This document shows, piece after piece, positions 1-9,006 of a DNA stretch of 64,000 nt. Made by a program: the position numbers and the translations under genes. The notes under the pieces are model-generated. The model saw only the letters and a list, made by a program, of their open reading frames with translations, was not told the origin of the DNA and made no database searches. Position 1 is the first letter of the stretch, and each line of letters begins with the position of its first letter. Origin of the DNA: GM7GCV1 sp965221105 (GTDB taxonomy: Bacteria; Pseudomonadota; Gammaproteobacteria; Pseudomonadales; GM7GCV1); contig OZ244871.1 of assembly GCA_965221105.1 (NCBI GenBank), positions 930,001 to 994,000 of the forward strand. Reading direction: 5' to 3'.

Positions 1-618
1 TTTGTCACCATCGGCCTCGTTAATCTGCGCCTGACGGTAGCCCTCAGAGGTGGTGACAGCAACCCGCCGCTCACGCTCCGCTGCCATCTGCTTCTCCATC
101 TCCTCAAGAATTGAGGAAGGTGGGGAGATGTCTTTCACTTCATAGCGCAGCACCTTGGTGCCCCAGACATTCGAGGCTTCGTCAATGGCATTGGTTACCT
201 CGGCATTGATGTTGTCTCGCGATTCAAATGTCTGGTCCAGGCTGAGCTTGCCGATCTCCGCCCGCATGGTGGTCTGCGCCAGCTGGGTTATCGCGAACAC
301 CAGATTCTCAACCCCATAGCTTGCCGCCCTGGGGTCCATGATTCGCATGTAGAGCACACCATCGATGCCCAGCGAGACATTGTCCTTGGTAATCGCCTGC
401 TGGGAGGGAATATCTATGGCGAACTCCTTGAGGGAATGCTTGTACGCCACCCGGTCGAGGAAGGGAATCAGAACATGAAAACCCGCCTCCAGAGTCACTG
501 TGTATTTTCCCAGACGTTCTACGACAAAAGCCTGGTTTTGCGGCACGATGCGAACCCCCTGACCCAGTACAATGATCAGTACAATCGCAATGCCAATCAG
601 AACATAGAGGGTTTCCAT
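1..618 (-). CDS. SPFH/band-7 protein, QmcA-like (C-terminus outside window)
   Basis: The minus-strand frame is open from an ATG at 618 to the window edge (206 codons), so the C-terminus is missing. The start is supported by AGGAG about 8 nt upstream. The first ~20 residues form one hydrophobic segment (METLYVLIGIAIVLIIVLG), followed by the SPFH core with VPQNQAFVVERLGKY, AITKDNVSLGIDGVLY and TMRAEIGKLSLDQTFESR, and the start of the charged helical region (EEMEKQMAAERERR). This is the stomatin/paraslipin/QmcA pattern: a membrane-anchored oligomer, usually next to an NfeD-like partner, which would lie beyond the window. Family assignment is firm; the exact member is not. Confidence 0.9.
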   Translation of the reverse strand, partial: METLYVLIGIAIVLIIVLGQGVRIVPQNQAFVVERLGKYTVTLEAGFHVLIPFLDRVAYKHSLKEFAIDIPSQQAITKDNVSLGIDGVLYMRIMDPRAASYGVENLVFAITQLAQTTMRAEIGKLSLDQTFESRDNINAEVTNAIDEASNVWGTKVLRYEVKDISPPSSILEEMEKQMAAERERRVAVTTSEGYRQAQINEADGDK

Positions 619-642
619 AAGCGACTCCTGTGTTATCGCACA

Positions 643-1059
643 TCAGGTAATGACGGCTCGGACACGCGCCACACCTGTCATCCAGTTTTCAGAGTGCTTC
701 TTTATGGGCACAACAAAACTCAGGGGATACTTACGATGCTTGTCTGTAATCGCATCAGTTATTCCCAAATCCAGAAACACCGCACTCGCCACAATCTTTG
801 CGCCCATTTCACTTGGGATTGCTCCAACCGCTTCGCGCCCATCTTCAGTTTCACATTGGTACTTTAACGCATCATCGGATTTTCTTACCAAGACTGTAGC
901 GGGCATCTCTACTGACCAAAGTCCGCGCTTGTTTTGCAGAGTACAGGCACCGTTGCTGCCGTCACTAAAAGAGAACGCGACGGGGGTCATGGCATCTTCA
1001 GTAAGGGTTGCACAAGCGGCAACACTCGCGACTAAAGCGAGAATAGAGAGTTTCTTCAT
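643..1059 (-). CDS. small lipoprotein of unknown function
   Basis: 138 residues. I place the start at the ATG at 1059 rather than further upstream because it opens with a typical lipoprotein signal (MKKLSILALVASVAAC): basic N-terminus, hydrophobic stretch and a lipobox whose Cys would be residue 16. The mature part has two cysteine-containing segments (NGACTLQNKRG, LKYQCETEDG) and a hydrophobic VASAVFLDLGITDAITDKHRKYP segment. I do not recognise the family. It lies 24 bp downstream of nothing else on this strand and is followed directly by the SPFH gene on the same strand, so the two could be cotranscribed. A periplasm-facing membrane protein is inferred from the signal only. Confidence 0.65.
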   Translation of the reverse strand: MKKLSILALVASVAACATLTEDAMTPVAFSFSDGSNGACTLQNKRGLWSVEMPATVLVRKSDDALKYQCETEDGREAVGAIPSEMGAKIVASAVFLDLGITDAITDKHRKYPLSFVVPIKKHSENWMTGVARVRAVIT

Positions 1060-1365
1060 AATATCCAATTTTTTCCTCGGCTCAGCTATTTGCACAATGC
1101 CCTTTCCAGAAAAGAGCCAAGCGCAACTATACGGGATGCGGAGGTGTCTGGATAGTTCCAGTATTGTCCGCGCTGCAGCAATTCTTATTTTAAGTGTTCC
1201 AGGAGTCCAATTTTTCTGAACCTCACCTGCAGCAGGCATTATTGAAAGCTACCAGATATCTTCACGATATCCCCTGACCATGCTCTGAAAGAATTGGTTA
1301 CTACGAAGATTCGGTGTACCAGAAAAATCAGGCGAGAACACACATTGGACATATTTTCCAAAGTG
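1060..1365. other. intergenic, no gene supported
   Basis: About 300 bp between the small lipoprotein and the small gene at 1366-1542. Open frames here are short, lack ribosome binding sites and show no family resemblance. It may hold the promoter of the lipoprotein gene. Confidence 0.5.
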
Positions 1366-1542
1366 TTACACTGTTTTTTTAAGCTGCGCGCATAAATTTT
1401 CCAATAGCAGGCTCCTAACGGTTTCTTTCGAGGATCTGTCACACAGGCGCACATCCTCAAGTCTGATTCGATTTTCGAGCAATAACTTCCGTACCTCAGT
1501 GCTGGAAAGTTCAAGTTGAACAGTGTGTGTGGAGGACATCAT
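1366..1542 (-). CDS. 58-residue protein of unknown function
   Basis: A short frame starting ATGATG at 1542/1539 directly after the stop codon of the upstream gene (stop at 1545-1543), with GAGG 6 nt before the first ATG. The predicted product is charged and leucine-rich (MSSTHTVQLELSSTEVRK..., ending LENLCAQLKKTV) and looks like one or two amphipathic helices; there is no signal peptide. The abutting stop/start and the good ribosome site are why I call it real despite its length. It would be translationally coupled to the 1543-2028 gene. Function not recognised. Confidence 0.55.
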   Translation of the reverse strand: MMSSTHTVQLELSSTEVRKLLLENRIRLEDVRLCDRSSKETVRSLLLENLCAQLKKTV

Positions 1543-2028
1543 TCAGTTCCTCGTAAAGTTGAAACTGGGTGAATAAAAATTGCTGCGATCCGAAAACAGG
1601 GATAAGGAACCCTGTTCCCTCCCCCGGGTGTCCGATGTCTGTGAACCCTGATAGAAAAACTCCAGCTGTTGAACCAGCCAGGGCTGTTTCCCAAAGCTGA
1701 GTGCCAATTCCCTTTCCAGGCGGTTCATTGCCATGCGGTAAATTTCGTGGGCCTGCTCTTCGCATCCCGATGCTGCGCACACTTGAGCAAACAGAACGGA
1801 GGCTTGGGAAAACATCTCACAGGATAGCTGAGCCTTGGCTGCTTTCGTGGACAGGATGACTTCAGCTATTTCAAAAGCACCGCCAGCGAAAGGGATAGCG
1901 TCCCTGAGTTGTTCAGCTTCATACAATGTCTGAGCTGCTTCAAAACTGGTGTCGAACGCATGGAGTGCCGCATCTGAATCCTGGCTTATTCGAATTCGGT
2001 ATGGCCCGCAGAGAAAACGATATTTCAT
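1543..2028 (-). CDS. 161-residue protein of unknown function
   Basis: The chosen start is the ATG at 2028, preceded by GGGGG at 8 nt; an ATG at 2046 in the same frame is possible. The product is soluble, rich in Ala/Glu helices (FEAAQTLYEAEQLRD..., AHEIYRMAMNRLERELAL), with a TPR-like feel in the middle but no confident repeat, and a low-complexity Ser/Phe tail. It is transcribed from a recognisable promoter at 2064-2093 and followed without a gap by a 58-residue gene. No family recognised; the pair may act together. Confidence 0.6.
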   Translation of the reverse strand: MKYRFLCGPYRIRISQDSDAALHAFDTSFEAAQTLYEAEQLRDAIPFAGGAFEIAEVILSTKAAKAQLSCEMFSQASVLFAQVCAASGCEEQAHEIYRMAMNRLERELALSFGKQPWLVQQLEFFYQGSQTSDTRGREQGSLSLFSDRSNFYSPSFNFTRN

Positions 2029-2063
2029 GAAAAGTACCCCCGACATCAAGCAACACGACCGTG

Positions 2064-2093
2064 ATTATAGATGTTAATAAATATCATTTACAA
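2064..2093 (-). promoter_or_regulatory. sigma-70-like promoter of the 2028-1366 gene pair
   Basis: On the minus strand a perfect -10 TATAAT (2069-2064) is preceded at 18 bp by TTGTAA (2093-2088), which matches four of six -35 consensus bases. Upstream (2094-2130) lies a run of almost pure A/T that could act as an UP element. The -10 is about 36 bp from the ATG at 2028. Confidence 0.5.
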
Positions 2094-2365
2094 TATATAA
2101 TAATAATTATTAATTTTTATTATGCAACACCCTGAGATCAAACGATAGGGGCCGTTCATATGCCTGATTCCAAAAGTCCGTTGACGTGCCCTGAACACTT
2201 TCAAGTGCGTTTTCCTCTCATACAATCCCACACGAGCAGACTCGCGGTGCACAGTTCATTCAGAAGCGAAACGTAAGCAGAACGATTGCTCAGGGATGAT
2301 TTTTCAACACTGTCCTTAGAGGGACGGTTTGAAGACCCGCTGGAGTATCAGGAGTACAGTACTTC

Positions 2366-2600
2366 AGGGTGCTCACAAGCGGCTGTAAGATAGAGAAGCG
2401 AGAGCTCGGAGATACTGAAGCTCTACTCAAGTGCATGGCCTTCGATGCGGCGACAGCCTGGCACCTGTTCGATCTGCACCGGCGCACCAAGCTCAAACCC
2501 GACGTGTCAGCCCAGGAGGTTATCGAGCCTGACGAGATCGTCACCTGTCAGCTGCCGCGCGACCTGTATCCGAAAATACCGATCAGGGCACCGCTTGAAG
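2366..2600 (+). mobile_element. IS4-family (Tn5-like) transposase C-terminal fragment
   Basis: A frame here reads VLTSGCKIEKRELGD, then AFDAATAWHLFDLHRR and EPDEIVTCQLPRDLYPKIPIRAP, the pattern just before and within the C-terminal region of Tn5-like DDE transposases. The same EPxEIxTCQL...DLYPKxPIRAP stretch occurs in the copy at 52.7-53.5 kb. The N-terminal and catalytic parts are absent, and homology stops after IRAP, so this is a dead scrap. It sits just upstream of yggS, where many gammaproteobacteria have divergent pilT. Confidence 0.7.
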
Positions 2601-2729
2601 GTGCCTATCGCAAGCGCCTTAATTTGGACGATAATGCCGAGTATTCGGTGGTACCCAGCGGCGGCATCCTCCAGTCGCACACATCAACGGTACTGCCGGG
2701 TCGGTTTCAGATCAGGGATAGAATGACCA

Positions 2730-3413
2730 ATGAGCACACTAGCCGAAAATCTTGCTTCAGTAAGAGTCCGCATTGAAGACGGGCTGAAAAACACTGACCG
2801 GCCGGCCGGGCGCGTGCAGCTGATTGCGGTGAGCAAGACGCGTCCGGCACAGGACATCGCAGAAGCTTTTGCCGCCGGACAGAGAAAATTTGGTGAAAAC
2901 TATCTGCAGGAAGCGCTGGAAAAGATGCACCAGTTGAATGAGCTGGACATAGAATGGCATTTCATAGGCGCCATTCAGAGCAACAAGACACAAGCAATTG
3001 CCAGGCATTTTCACTGGGTGCACTGTATTGAACGGGAAAAAATCGCCCGCAGGCTCAGTGACCAAAGACCCGCCGACATGCCTCCCCTGCAGGTCCTGAT
3101 TCAGGTTAATCCGGACAATGAAACCACCAAGTCGGGCATACAGGAGGTCCATCTTGGCAATCTTGCACACGCCGTCGATTCGCTTCCCCGGATCAGGCTC
3201 AGAGGACTGATGTGTATCCCTGCCCCTCACAGTGATCACCAGTCCAGGCTCGCCAGCTGCAGGCGCGCTGCAGTCCTCTACCGTGATCTGACCAGGGACT
3301 ACCCCGGCATTGATACTCTATCGCTGGGTATGTCGGCCGACCTCGAAGAAGCCGTATCGGCAGGGTCCACAATGGTACGCATCGGAACCGACATATTTGG
3401 ACCGCGCTCCTGA
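2730..3413 (+). CDS. yggS: YggS family PLP-binding homeostasis protein
   Basis: 227 residues, normal family length. It has the alanine-racemase-like barrel signatures: LIAVSKTRP with the PLP lysine near residue 36, FGENYLQEALEK, WHFIGAIQSNK, VNPDNETTKSG, LRGLMCIP, and the C-terminal LSLGMSADLEEAVSAGSTMVRIGTDIFG. YggS/PLPBP binds PLP without known catalysis and balances B6 vitamers and amino-acid pools. It usually sits directly before proC; here an SDR gene and a hydrolase remnant separate them by about 1.7 kb. The start overlaps a frame running in from the upstream transposase scrap. Confidence 0.95.
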   Translation: MSTLAENLASVRVRIEDGLKNTDRPAGRVQLIAVSKTRPAQDIAEAFAAGQRKFGENYLQEALEKMHQLNELDIEWHFIGAIQSNKTQAIARHFHWVHCIEREKIARRLSDQRPADMPPLQVLIQVNPDNETTKSGIQEVHLGNLAHAVDSLPRIRLRGLMCIPAPHSDHQSRLASCRRAAVLYRDLTRDYPGIDTLSLGMSADLEEAVSAGSTMVRIGTDIFGPRS

Positions 3414-3705
3414 ACCCGGTCAGATTGATGCACCCATTCCTGCACTCACCTGCAGCTCGCATGGTCAACAGCTGAGAAGCTGGCAAATCACAGGCGGTTA
3501 CGGGCAGTTATTGTATATCGCCAAGGCTAACCATATGAGGTCAACTGTATTAGTATCTGCACCTCATGAACGAGGGGTCGCTCCTTCTGCGTTCGTCTCA
3601 CCTCCCGATTTCGGCAAACCGGACCAGAACGTGAGGCCGTGCTGACCGCCACCAGGAAGCGAACCACATTGAGGCTTATGACAACCAATTCTGGAGTAAG
3701 CAGCT

Positions 3706-4371
3706 ATGAGTAGCACGGTCGTCATTACCGGTGCCAATCGCGGCATTGGATTATCCCTCGCCAGACATTACGCAGCGCAGGGTCACAGGGTTTTCGGAGT
3801 GTGCCGCCGCAGCTCCCCGGAACTGCGTGCATCAGGCGCCGAGGTGCTCGAGGGCATTGATGTCGCTGATGAGGCTTCAATATCGCAACTCAGGAGAAAA
3901 CTGGGCGCAGCGGGAATAGATATTCTCATCAACAACGCAGGGGTTCTGCAGAATGAGGTGCTTGGTCGGATCAACTACGACTCCATACGACATCAGTTTG
4001 AGGTCAACGCACTCGGCCCACTCAGAGTCATTGAAGCCCTGCAAAGCAATCTTTCATCGGGTGCCAAACTCGCTGTCATCACCAGCCGCATGGGCTCAAT
4101 TGCGGACAACACAAGCGGTGGCCGCTATGGATACCGCATGTCAAAAGCCGCCCTGAACATCGCAGCGGTATCCCTGGCACAGGATCTGGGCACCCGCGGC
4201 ATCGCCGTAGCGATTATTCATCCAGGGCTGGTTGGCACCGACATGATTGGTGGGCACGGCGACATCACACCGGACGAGGCCGCCGCACGCATTGCCCGGC
4301 GAATAGATGAGTTATCATTGGAGACCAGCGGAAGCTTCTGGCACTCCAACGGCGAGATACTCCCCTGGTAG
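3706..4371 (+). CDS. short-chain dehydrogenase/reductase
   Basis: 221 residues. Classical SDR layout: TGANRGIG for NAD(P) binding at residues 8-15, NNAG near 77-80, a serine in ITSRMGS and the YGYRMSK catalytic Tyr/Lys pair, then HPGLVGTDM. Length and motifs are those of short C-factor/carbonyl-reductase-like SDRs; the substrate cannot be read from sequence. It interrupts the usual yggS-proC adjacency, so it is probably an acquired gene. The preceding ~290 bp after yggS hold nothing I recognise. Confidence 0.85.
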   Translation: MSSTVVITGANRGIGLSLARHYAAQGHRVFGVCRRSSPELRASGAEVLEGIDVADEASISQLRRKLGAAGIDILINNAGVLQNEVLGRINYDSIRHQFEVNALGPLRVIEALQSNLSSGAKLAVITSRMGSIADNTSGGRYGYRMSKAALNIAAVSLAQDLGTRGIAVAIIHPGLVGTDMIGGHGDITPDEAAARIARRIDELSLETSGSFWHSNGEILPW

Positions 4372-4623
4372 TGCGCGCACCTGGCCTCAAGCACGTTCTG
4401 TTCCCCAAGAGACAGCCCGGACAGGAACACACGAAAATCCCGTTGCAGGAGCGATTCAGGGTGCGGAGATTTCCAGAATGGACAACCATGTGAATGGCGG
4501 CTGACCACGTGCAACATCAATCAGGGCAGCGCACGGATTTTCTGAGCCCCAGAGGCTCCGTTGAACCCCCGTCAACCGATCCGAACGGAAATCCCGGACG
4601 ACTGAAGGACTCCACCAGTGGAT

Positions 4624-5099
4624 ATGAAACAGATCATTGATCCCCAGTTTGTCGCGGCGGTAGAGAACATGCCGCCGGAAGCGGCTGTCTATGCGTGCGA
4701 AAACCCGGAGCAGATGCGTGCGTTGAACAGGTCATTGGACTTCCCCATGGCTCAGCACGAGGGCCAGTTTCTGTGGTCCCGCCAATCTTCACTCAATGCC
4801 TGGGAGATGTGCTTCGAGGGAACACCGGGCAGGGATGCTTCTCCCTATGCATCCGCTACCCGCGCAACGATCTTTCCGGGCTGCCGCCAACCTACATCGT
4901 CTTGGGTACAGCCGACCTGTTGCGCGATGAGTGCATCGAGTATGCGCAGCGCCTCATGACCGCCAATGTCCCCACTGAGCTCGCGGTATTTCCCGGCCTG
5001 TTTCATGGAGCGGAATACCTGGTACCCGCCGTCGCGGTCAGTCGGCGTATGCAGCAGAGTATGATTGCAGCATTGAAAAACGGCCTGGAGACACCATGA
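4624..5099 (+). pseudogene. alpha/beta hydrolase (HSL/fold-3 family) remnant
   Basis: The beginning (MKQIIDPQFVAAVENMPPEAAVYACENPEQ) and end (YPRNDLSGLPPTYIVLGTADLLRDECIEYAQRL..., FPGLFHGAEYLVP) of a fold-3 alpha/beta hydrolase are recognisable but lie in different reading frames. The whole middle with the HGGG oxyanion and GDSAGG nucleophile motifs is gone. The catalytic Asp (DLLRDE) and His (LFHGAE) regions survive. This is an internally deleted, frameshifted gene, and no product is expected to be active. It ends 61 bp before proC. Confidence 0.75.
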
Positions 5100-5160
5100 C
5101 AGGATTTCGACCGCACTTGCGGGTAACGTTCAACTGCACCGGCCCGGACGAAGAATCTGC

Positions 5161-6021
5161 ATGACACATCAGATCACAGGATTTATAGGCGCCGGTACCA
5201 TGGCCGGCAGTCTGGTTGTGGGGATGATTGACCGGGGTTATGATCCTTCCAGCATCATGGCGTGTGACCCGGCAGTGGATCAACTTGAGAGACTCAGCCA
5301 GGCCGCTCCGGCCTGCGACCGGTTGCGGCTCTATTCAGACAGCGACAGGATAGGCGAAGCCGATATCGTCGTGCTGGCGGTCAAACCACAGGTCCTCAGA
5401 ACCGTGGCTTTGGATCTCGCTCCACGGCTGAATCCAGAGGCCATGGTCATTTCAGTGGCTGCTGGCATATCCATAGACTCACTGCAGTCCTGGCTTGGCG
5501 ATCGTGCAATCGTTCGCTGTATGCCCAATACTCCGGCACTGATCCGGCAGGGAGCAGCAGGGCTCTGTGCAAATGATCATGCCAGCCCGGCCGATCGGCA
5601 GGCGGCTGAAGACATCCTCAGTGCAGTAGGTATTGTCCACTGGGTGGATTCAGAGGACCTGATCGATGTCGTCACGGCCGTGTCCGGGTCGGGACCAGCC
5701 TACTTTTTTCTGTTCACCGAACTGATGTCCGAAATCGCCACCGAAATGGGGCTTGAACCCGCTGTGGCAGAATCACTGGCAATCCAGACCTGTGTTGGTG
5801 CTGGCCTGCTGGCGCAGAGAAGTGAACAATCACTGCCTGAACTGAGAGGGAATGTCACCTCCGAGGGCGGCACGACCCACGCGGCACTAGAGAGTTTTCA
5901 GGCTGACGACCTGAAAACGCTGGTACGTAATGCAATGTCCCGGTGTGCACGCCGGGCAGAAGATATGGCGCGGGACTATGGCAAGCCGACAGATACTGGA
6001 ACAGAGCGGGGAACCAATTAA
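5161..6021 (+). CDS. proC: pyrroline-5-carboxylate reductase
   Basis: 286 residues. The Rossmann motif GFIGAGTMAGSLV is at residues 7-19, AVKPQVL follows, then RCMPNTPALIRQG, and the family signature VTAVSGSGPAYFFLFTELM and VTSEGGTTHAALESF in the C-terminal helical dimer domain. It catalyses the last step of proline synthesis (P5C to proline with NAD(P)H). The stop TAA shares its last A with the ATG of yggT (TAATG), so the two are translationally coupled. Start chosen at the ATG immediately before THQITGFIGAG. Confidence 0.96.
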   Translation: MTHQITGFIGAGTMAGSLVVGMIDRGYDPSSIMACDPAVDQLERLSQAAPACDRLRLYSDSDRIGEADIVVLAVKPQVLRTVALDLAPRLNPEAMVISVAAGISIDSLQSWLGDRAIVRCMPNTPALIRQGAAGLCANDHASPADRQAAEDILSAVGIVHWVDSEDLIDVVTAVSGSGPAYFFLFTELMSEIATEMGLEPAVAESLAIQTCVGAGLLAQRSEQSLPELRGNVTSEGGTTHAALESFQADDLKTLVRNAMSRCARRAEDMARDYGKPTDTGTERGTN

Positions 6022-6620
6022 TGGATACTACCCAGGAAATCGCAGTCTATCTCATCCAGGCACTGGGTGGCATCTATGTGTTCCTGGCCATCATGCGGGT
6101 TCTGCTGCCAGCCAGCGGAGCTGACTACTACAACCCGATCAGTCAGTTTGTTGTCAAGGCGACCCAGCTACCGGTCAACATTCTCGGCAAGGCTGTCCCG
6201 AGCTGGAAACGCATTGATCTGGCCGCCATTGTCTGGGTACTGCTGGTTCAGATATTGCTGACTGAAGCGGCCGCACTGTCATCAATTGGTGTGCTGGTTG
6301 ATCCTGTTACAGCATTGGCCTGGGCCTGTGTTGCCAGCCTCCACATGCTGCTGAGCATTATTTTCTGGGGTATGGTCATCCTCATCGTTTTCAGCTTCGC
6401 AGCGGCCTTGGGCGGCCTGATGATCCAGCATCCGGCACTCGATCTGCTGCAACAGCTTATGGCACCCCTGATGCGTCCCCTGCAAAAGATCCTCCCACCC
6501 ATGGGCGGGCTGGATCTGTCACCCATCCTCCTGTTTCTGCTGATCAATGTACTGCAGATAATTACCACAACCATTGCCCGCAACCTCGGACTCAACCCTG
6601 CCCTTGTCGTTGGTTTTTAG
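6021..6620 (+). CDS. yggT: YggT family integral membrane protein
   Basis: 199 residues. The start at 6021 overlaps the proC stop. Two YggT repeats are visible: each has a hydrophobic helix pair followed by a conserved PI-P segment (YYNPISQFVVKATQLPVNILGKAVPSW and LLQQLMAPLMRPLQKILPPMGGLDLSPILLFLLI). Four or five membrane helices are expected. Family members are linked to osmotic/shock tolerance and are placed near cell-division or proC genes, but the mechanism is not established. Nothing unusual in this copy. Confidence 0.93.
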   Translation: MDTTQEIAVYLIQALGGIYVFLAIMRVLLPASGADYYNPISQFVVKATQLPVNILGKAVPSWKRIDLAAIVWVLLVQILLTEAAALSSIGVLVDPVTALAWACVASLHMLLSIIFWGMVILIVFSFAAALGGLMIQHPALDLLQQLMAPLMRPLQKILPPMGGLDLSPILLFLLINVLQIITTTIARNLGLNPALVVGF

Positions 6621-6694
6621 GTGCGAGCCAAAGTACACTGCTGCGCCAGACCTCGGACCACACCACTGACAACGATTTGACGCCAGACTCGAGC

Positions 6695-7867
6695 ATGACC
6701 CGCGAATTCCCTGCCGACTCGGTCGGGCTGGTAGCGCCGCTGCGCATCCAGGTTGACGAGCCCCTGGCCCTCGCCTCCGGCCGGGAATTGAAGGGGTATG
6801 AACTGGTGTATGAAACATACGGGGAACTCAACGCGGACAAGAGCAATGCCGTCCTCATCTGCCACGCCCTGAGCGGGAATCACCATGCCGCGGGCTACCA
6901 CAGTCATGACCCGGATGAGAAACCCGGCTGGTGGGAGACCTGCATAGGGCCTGGAAAGGCAATCGATACCAACAGGTTCCACGTGGTGGTTCCTAACAAC
7001 ATCGGCGGCTGCCACGGCAGCACAGGACCCAACACCATCAACCCGGAAACCGGCAGGCACTGGGGCGCGGATTTTCCCCAGTTGCGTTTTCGCGACTGGG
7101 TTGAATCACAGCGGCAGCTCTCGGATCTGCTGGGCATCAGATGCTGGGCTGCAATTGTCGGCGGCAGCCTCGGAGGCATGCAGGCCATGCGCTGGGCACT
7201 GGAGTACCCGGACCGGCTCAAACATGCGGTGGTCATTGCTTCAGCCATGTCCCTGACGCCACACAACATTGCCTTCAACGAACTGGCGCGCAAGGCGATT
7301 ACGTCCGACCCTGACTTTCATGGCGGACACTTTTATGGAGAAGACGCACGCCCCGATGCAGGACTGGCGCTCGCCAGAATGACGGCGCACATCACCTATC
7401 TCTCCGACTACGAATTTGATAATCGCTTCGGTCGCCAGCTGCGCAGCGGAACCTTCGAACGCGGACAGGATGCGCCCCTGCAATTTGAGGTGGAAAGCTA
7501 CCTGAACTACAAGGGTTCCCAGTTTGCCGGCGAGTTCGATGCCAACACCTATCTGCTCATAACGCGAATGCTCGACTACTTCGACCTGGCGCGGGAATAT
7601 GATCATGATCCGGTCGCTGCGTTCCGGCATGCACAGTGTCGATTTCTGGTTATCTCATTCGCAACTGACTGGCGTTTTCTGCCCGAGCGCTCCAGGGAAA
7701 TCACCCGGGCGCTGGTTGCAGCGGGAAAGGATGTTACCTATCTCAACATTGATTCCGACCAGGGGCACGATTCTTTCCTGCTGCCAATTGAACGCTATAT
7801 CAATGCTTTCTCGGCATACATGGACGGGGTTGCCCGGAACCTGCCGTCAACCGGGGGGGATTGTTGA
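6695..7867 (+). CDS. metX: homoserine O-succinyl/acetyltransferase MetX
   Basis: About 390 residues from the ATG at 6695; a TTG 18 nt earlier is possible, and neither has a strong ribosome site. It is an alpha/beta-hydrolase-fold acyltransferase: CHALSGNHHAAG, NNIGGCHGSTGP, nucleophile elbow GGSLGGMQAM, and the acid and base of the triad in ATDWRFLPE and QGHDSFLLP. It activates homoserine for methionine synthesis. Gammaproteobacterial MetX enzymes next to metW often use succinyl-CoA rather than acetyl-CoA; the acyl donor here is inferred only. It is followed by metW with one base between stop and start. Confidence 0.95.
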   Translation: MTREFPADSVGLVAPLRIQVDEPLALASGRELKGYELVYETYGELNADKSNAVLICHALSGNHHAAGYHSHDPDEKPGWWETCIGPGKAIDTNRFHVVVPNNIGGCHGSTGPNTINPETGRHWGADFPQLRFRDWVESQRQLSDLLGIRCWAAIVGGSLGGMQAMRWALEYPDRLKHAVVIASAMSLTPHNIAFNELARKAITSDPDFHGGHFYGEDARPDAGLALARMTAHITYLSDYEFDNRFGRQLRSGTFERGQDAPLQFEVESYLNYKGSQFAGEFDANTYLLITRMLDYFDLAREYDHDPVAAFRHAQCRFLVISFATDWRFLPERSREITRALVAAGKDVTYLNIDSDQGHDSFLLPIERYINAFSAYMDGVARNLPSTGGDC

Positions 7868-7868
7868 G

Positions 7869-8459
7869 GTGCGAATTGACCTGAAAGTCATCGAAGAGTG
7901 GATCGCACCCGGCAGCCGGGTGCTCGATCTGGGGTGTGGCGATGGTAGCCTGCTGGAGCACCTGCGCAACACCCGTGGAATCACCGGATACGGGCTGGAG
8001 AATGACCCTCAGGCAATTCAGTCCTGTGTCAAAAAAGGTATCAACGTCATAGAAAAATACCTCGAGCGGGAACTCAATGACTTTGGCGACGAAAGCTTCG
8101 ATACCCTGTTAATGACCTTTGCGCTCCAGGTGATGGAATACCCGGACATCGTTCTGGAAGAGATGCTGCGAGTGGGTCGGGAGTGCATCGTCACCTTCCC
8201 GAATTTCGGCAGCCTGCAGGCACGGCTCGCGCTGCTCTTCAAGGGCAGAATGCCCGTCACAAAGAGGTTGCCCTATCAGTGGTATGATACCCCCAATATT
8301 CACTTCTGCACGGTGGCAGATTTTGAGGCACTCTGCGCCACCAAGGGCTACAGCATCCTGCACCGCACAATGCTGAGTCAGACCGGCATAAACCTGGCCT
8401 TGAAGGATCTCTGGCCGAATATGTTTGCCGAGACCGCCGTGTACCATCTGACCAGCTAA
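7869..8459 (+). CDS. metW: methionine biosynthesis protein MetW
   Basis: 196 residues from a GTG start one base after the metX stop; a G-rich run precedes it. The product begins MRIDLKVIEEWIAPGSRVLDLGCGDGSLLEHL, a SAM-dependent methyltransferase fold with the GCGDG loop, then LQVMEYPDIVLEEMLRVG and FPNFGSLQARL as in MetW. Family members work with MetX in homoserine acylation, possibly as a regulatory subunit. The tight coupling to metX supports that. Frames open further upstream overlap metX and are not used. Confidence 0.95.
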   Translation: MRIDLKVIEEWIAPGSRVLDLGCGDGSLLEHLRNTRGITGYGLENDPQAIQSCVKKGINVIEKYLERELNDFGDESFDTLLMTFALQVMEYPDIVLEEMLRVGRECIVTFPNFGSLQARLALLFKGRMPVTKRLPYQWYDTPNIHFCTVADFEALCATKGYSILHRTMLSQTGINLALKDLWPNMFAETAVYHLTS

Positions 8460-8499
8460 TGGTGCCGCAACAGCCCTCCTGCAGCTGGAGAAAACCACC

Positions 8500-8949
8500 A
8501 TGGTCCGCATAACCCTGTTTCTCTCACTGTGCCTGGCATGCCTGCCAGGCGTATCCTCTGCCCAAGCGGACAATAGTCAAACAGTCGTGGGAGACTACAT
8601 CGTTCACCACAGCATATTTAACAGCAGTTTCCTGACACCCGAGGTAGCATCAGTGTACGGGTTGACCCGGGGACGAGACAGGGCCATCGCCAATGTCGCC
8701 CTCACCCGTGTCGAGAACGGTGTGCACAGCCTGGGCCTGCCGACCAGGGTAAGCGGTGAAGTCCGCAATCTCATGCAGCAGTCGATGCCGCTGGAGTTTA
8801 TCGAGATCATCGAAGGAGATGCCGCCTATTACCTGGCGCCCTTTAGATTCAGCGATCGGGAAACCCTGCATTTCCATCTCCAAGTGCGTATCCCTGGGCT
8901 GACGGACGCACAGGACATAAAGCTGACCCGCACACTCTATCGGGATTAG
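8500..8949 (+). CDS. DUF4426 periplasmic protein
   Basis: 149 residues with a cleavable signal peptide (hydrophobic residues 4-22, cleavage near SSA-QA). The mature domain has the DUF4426 features: GDYIVHHSIFNSSFLTPEVASVYGLTRG near its N-terminus and a beta-rich C-terminus. This family is commonly placed between metW and rdgB in gammaproteobacteria, exactly as here. The role is unknown. Spacing of 40 bp to metW and 57 bp to rdgB suggests one transcription unit. Confidence 0.88.
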   Translation: MVRITLFLSLCLACLPGVSSAQADNSQTVVGDYIVHHSIFNSSFLTPEVASVYGLTRGRDRAIANVALTRVENGVHSLGLPTRVSGEVRNLMQQSMPLEFIEIIEGDAAYYLAPFRFSDRETLHFHLQVRIPGLTDAQDIKLTRTLYRD

Positions 8950-9006
8950 ACAGCACTCCTGTAAGAAGGCTGTCATCTTGGGAGCACATACTCGCCGCCC
9001 TGAACC

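Noticed and set aside
3706..4371. SDR as the missing RkpH-like reductase of the PKS pathway
   Set aside because: It is about 37 kb away, has its own context and no specific resemblance that I can see to RkpH.
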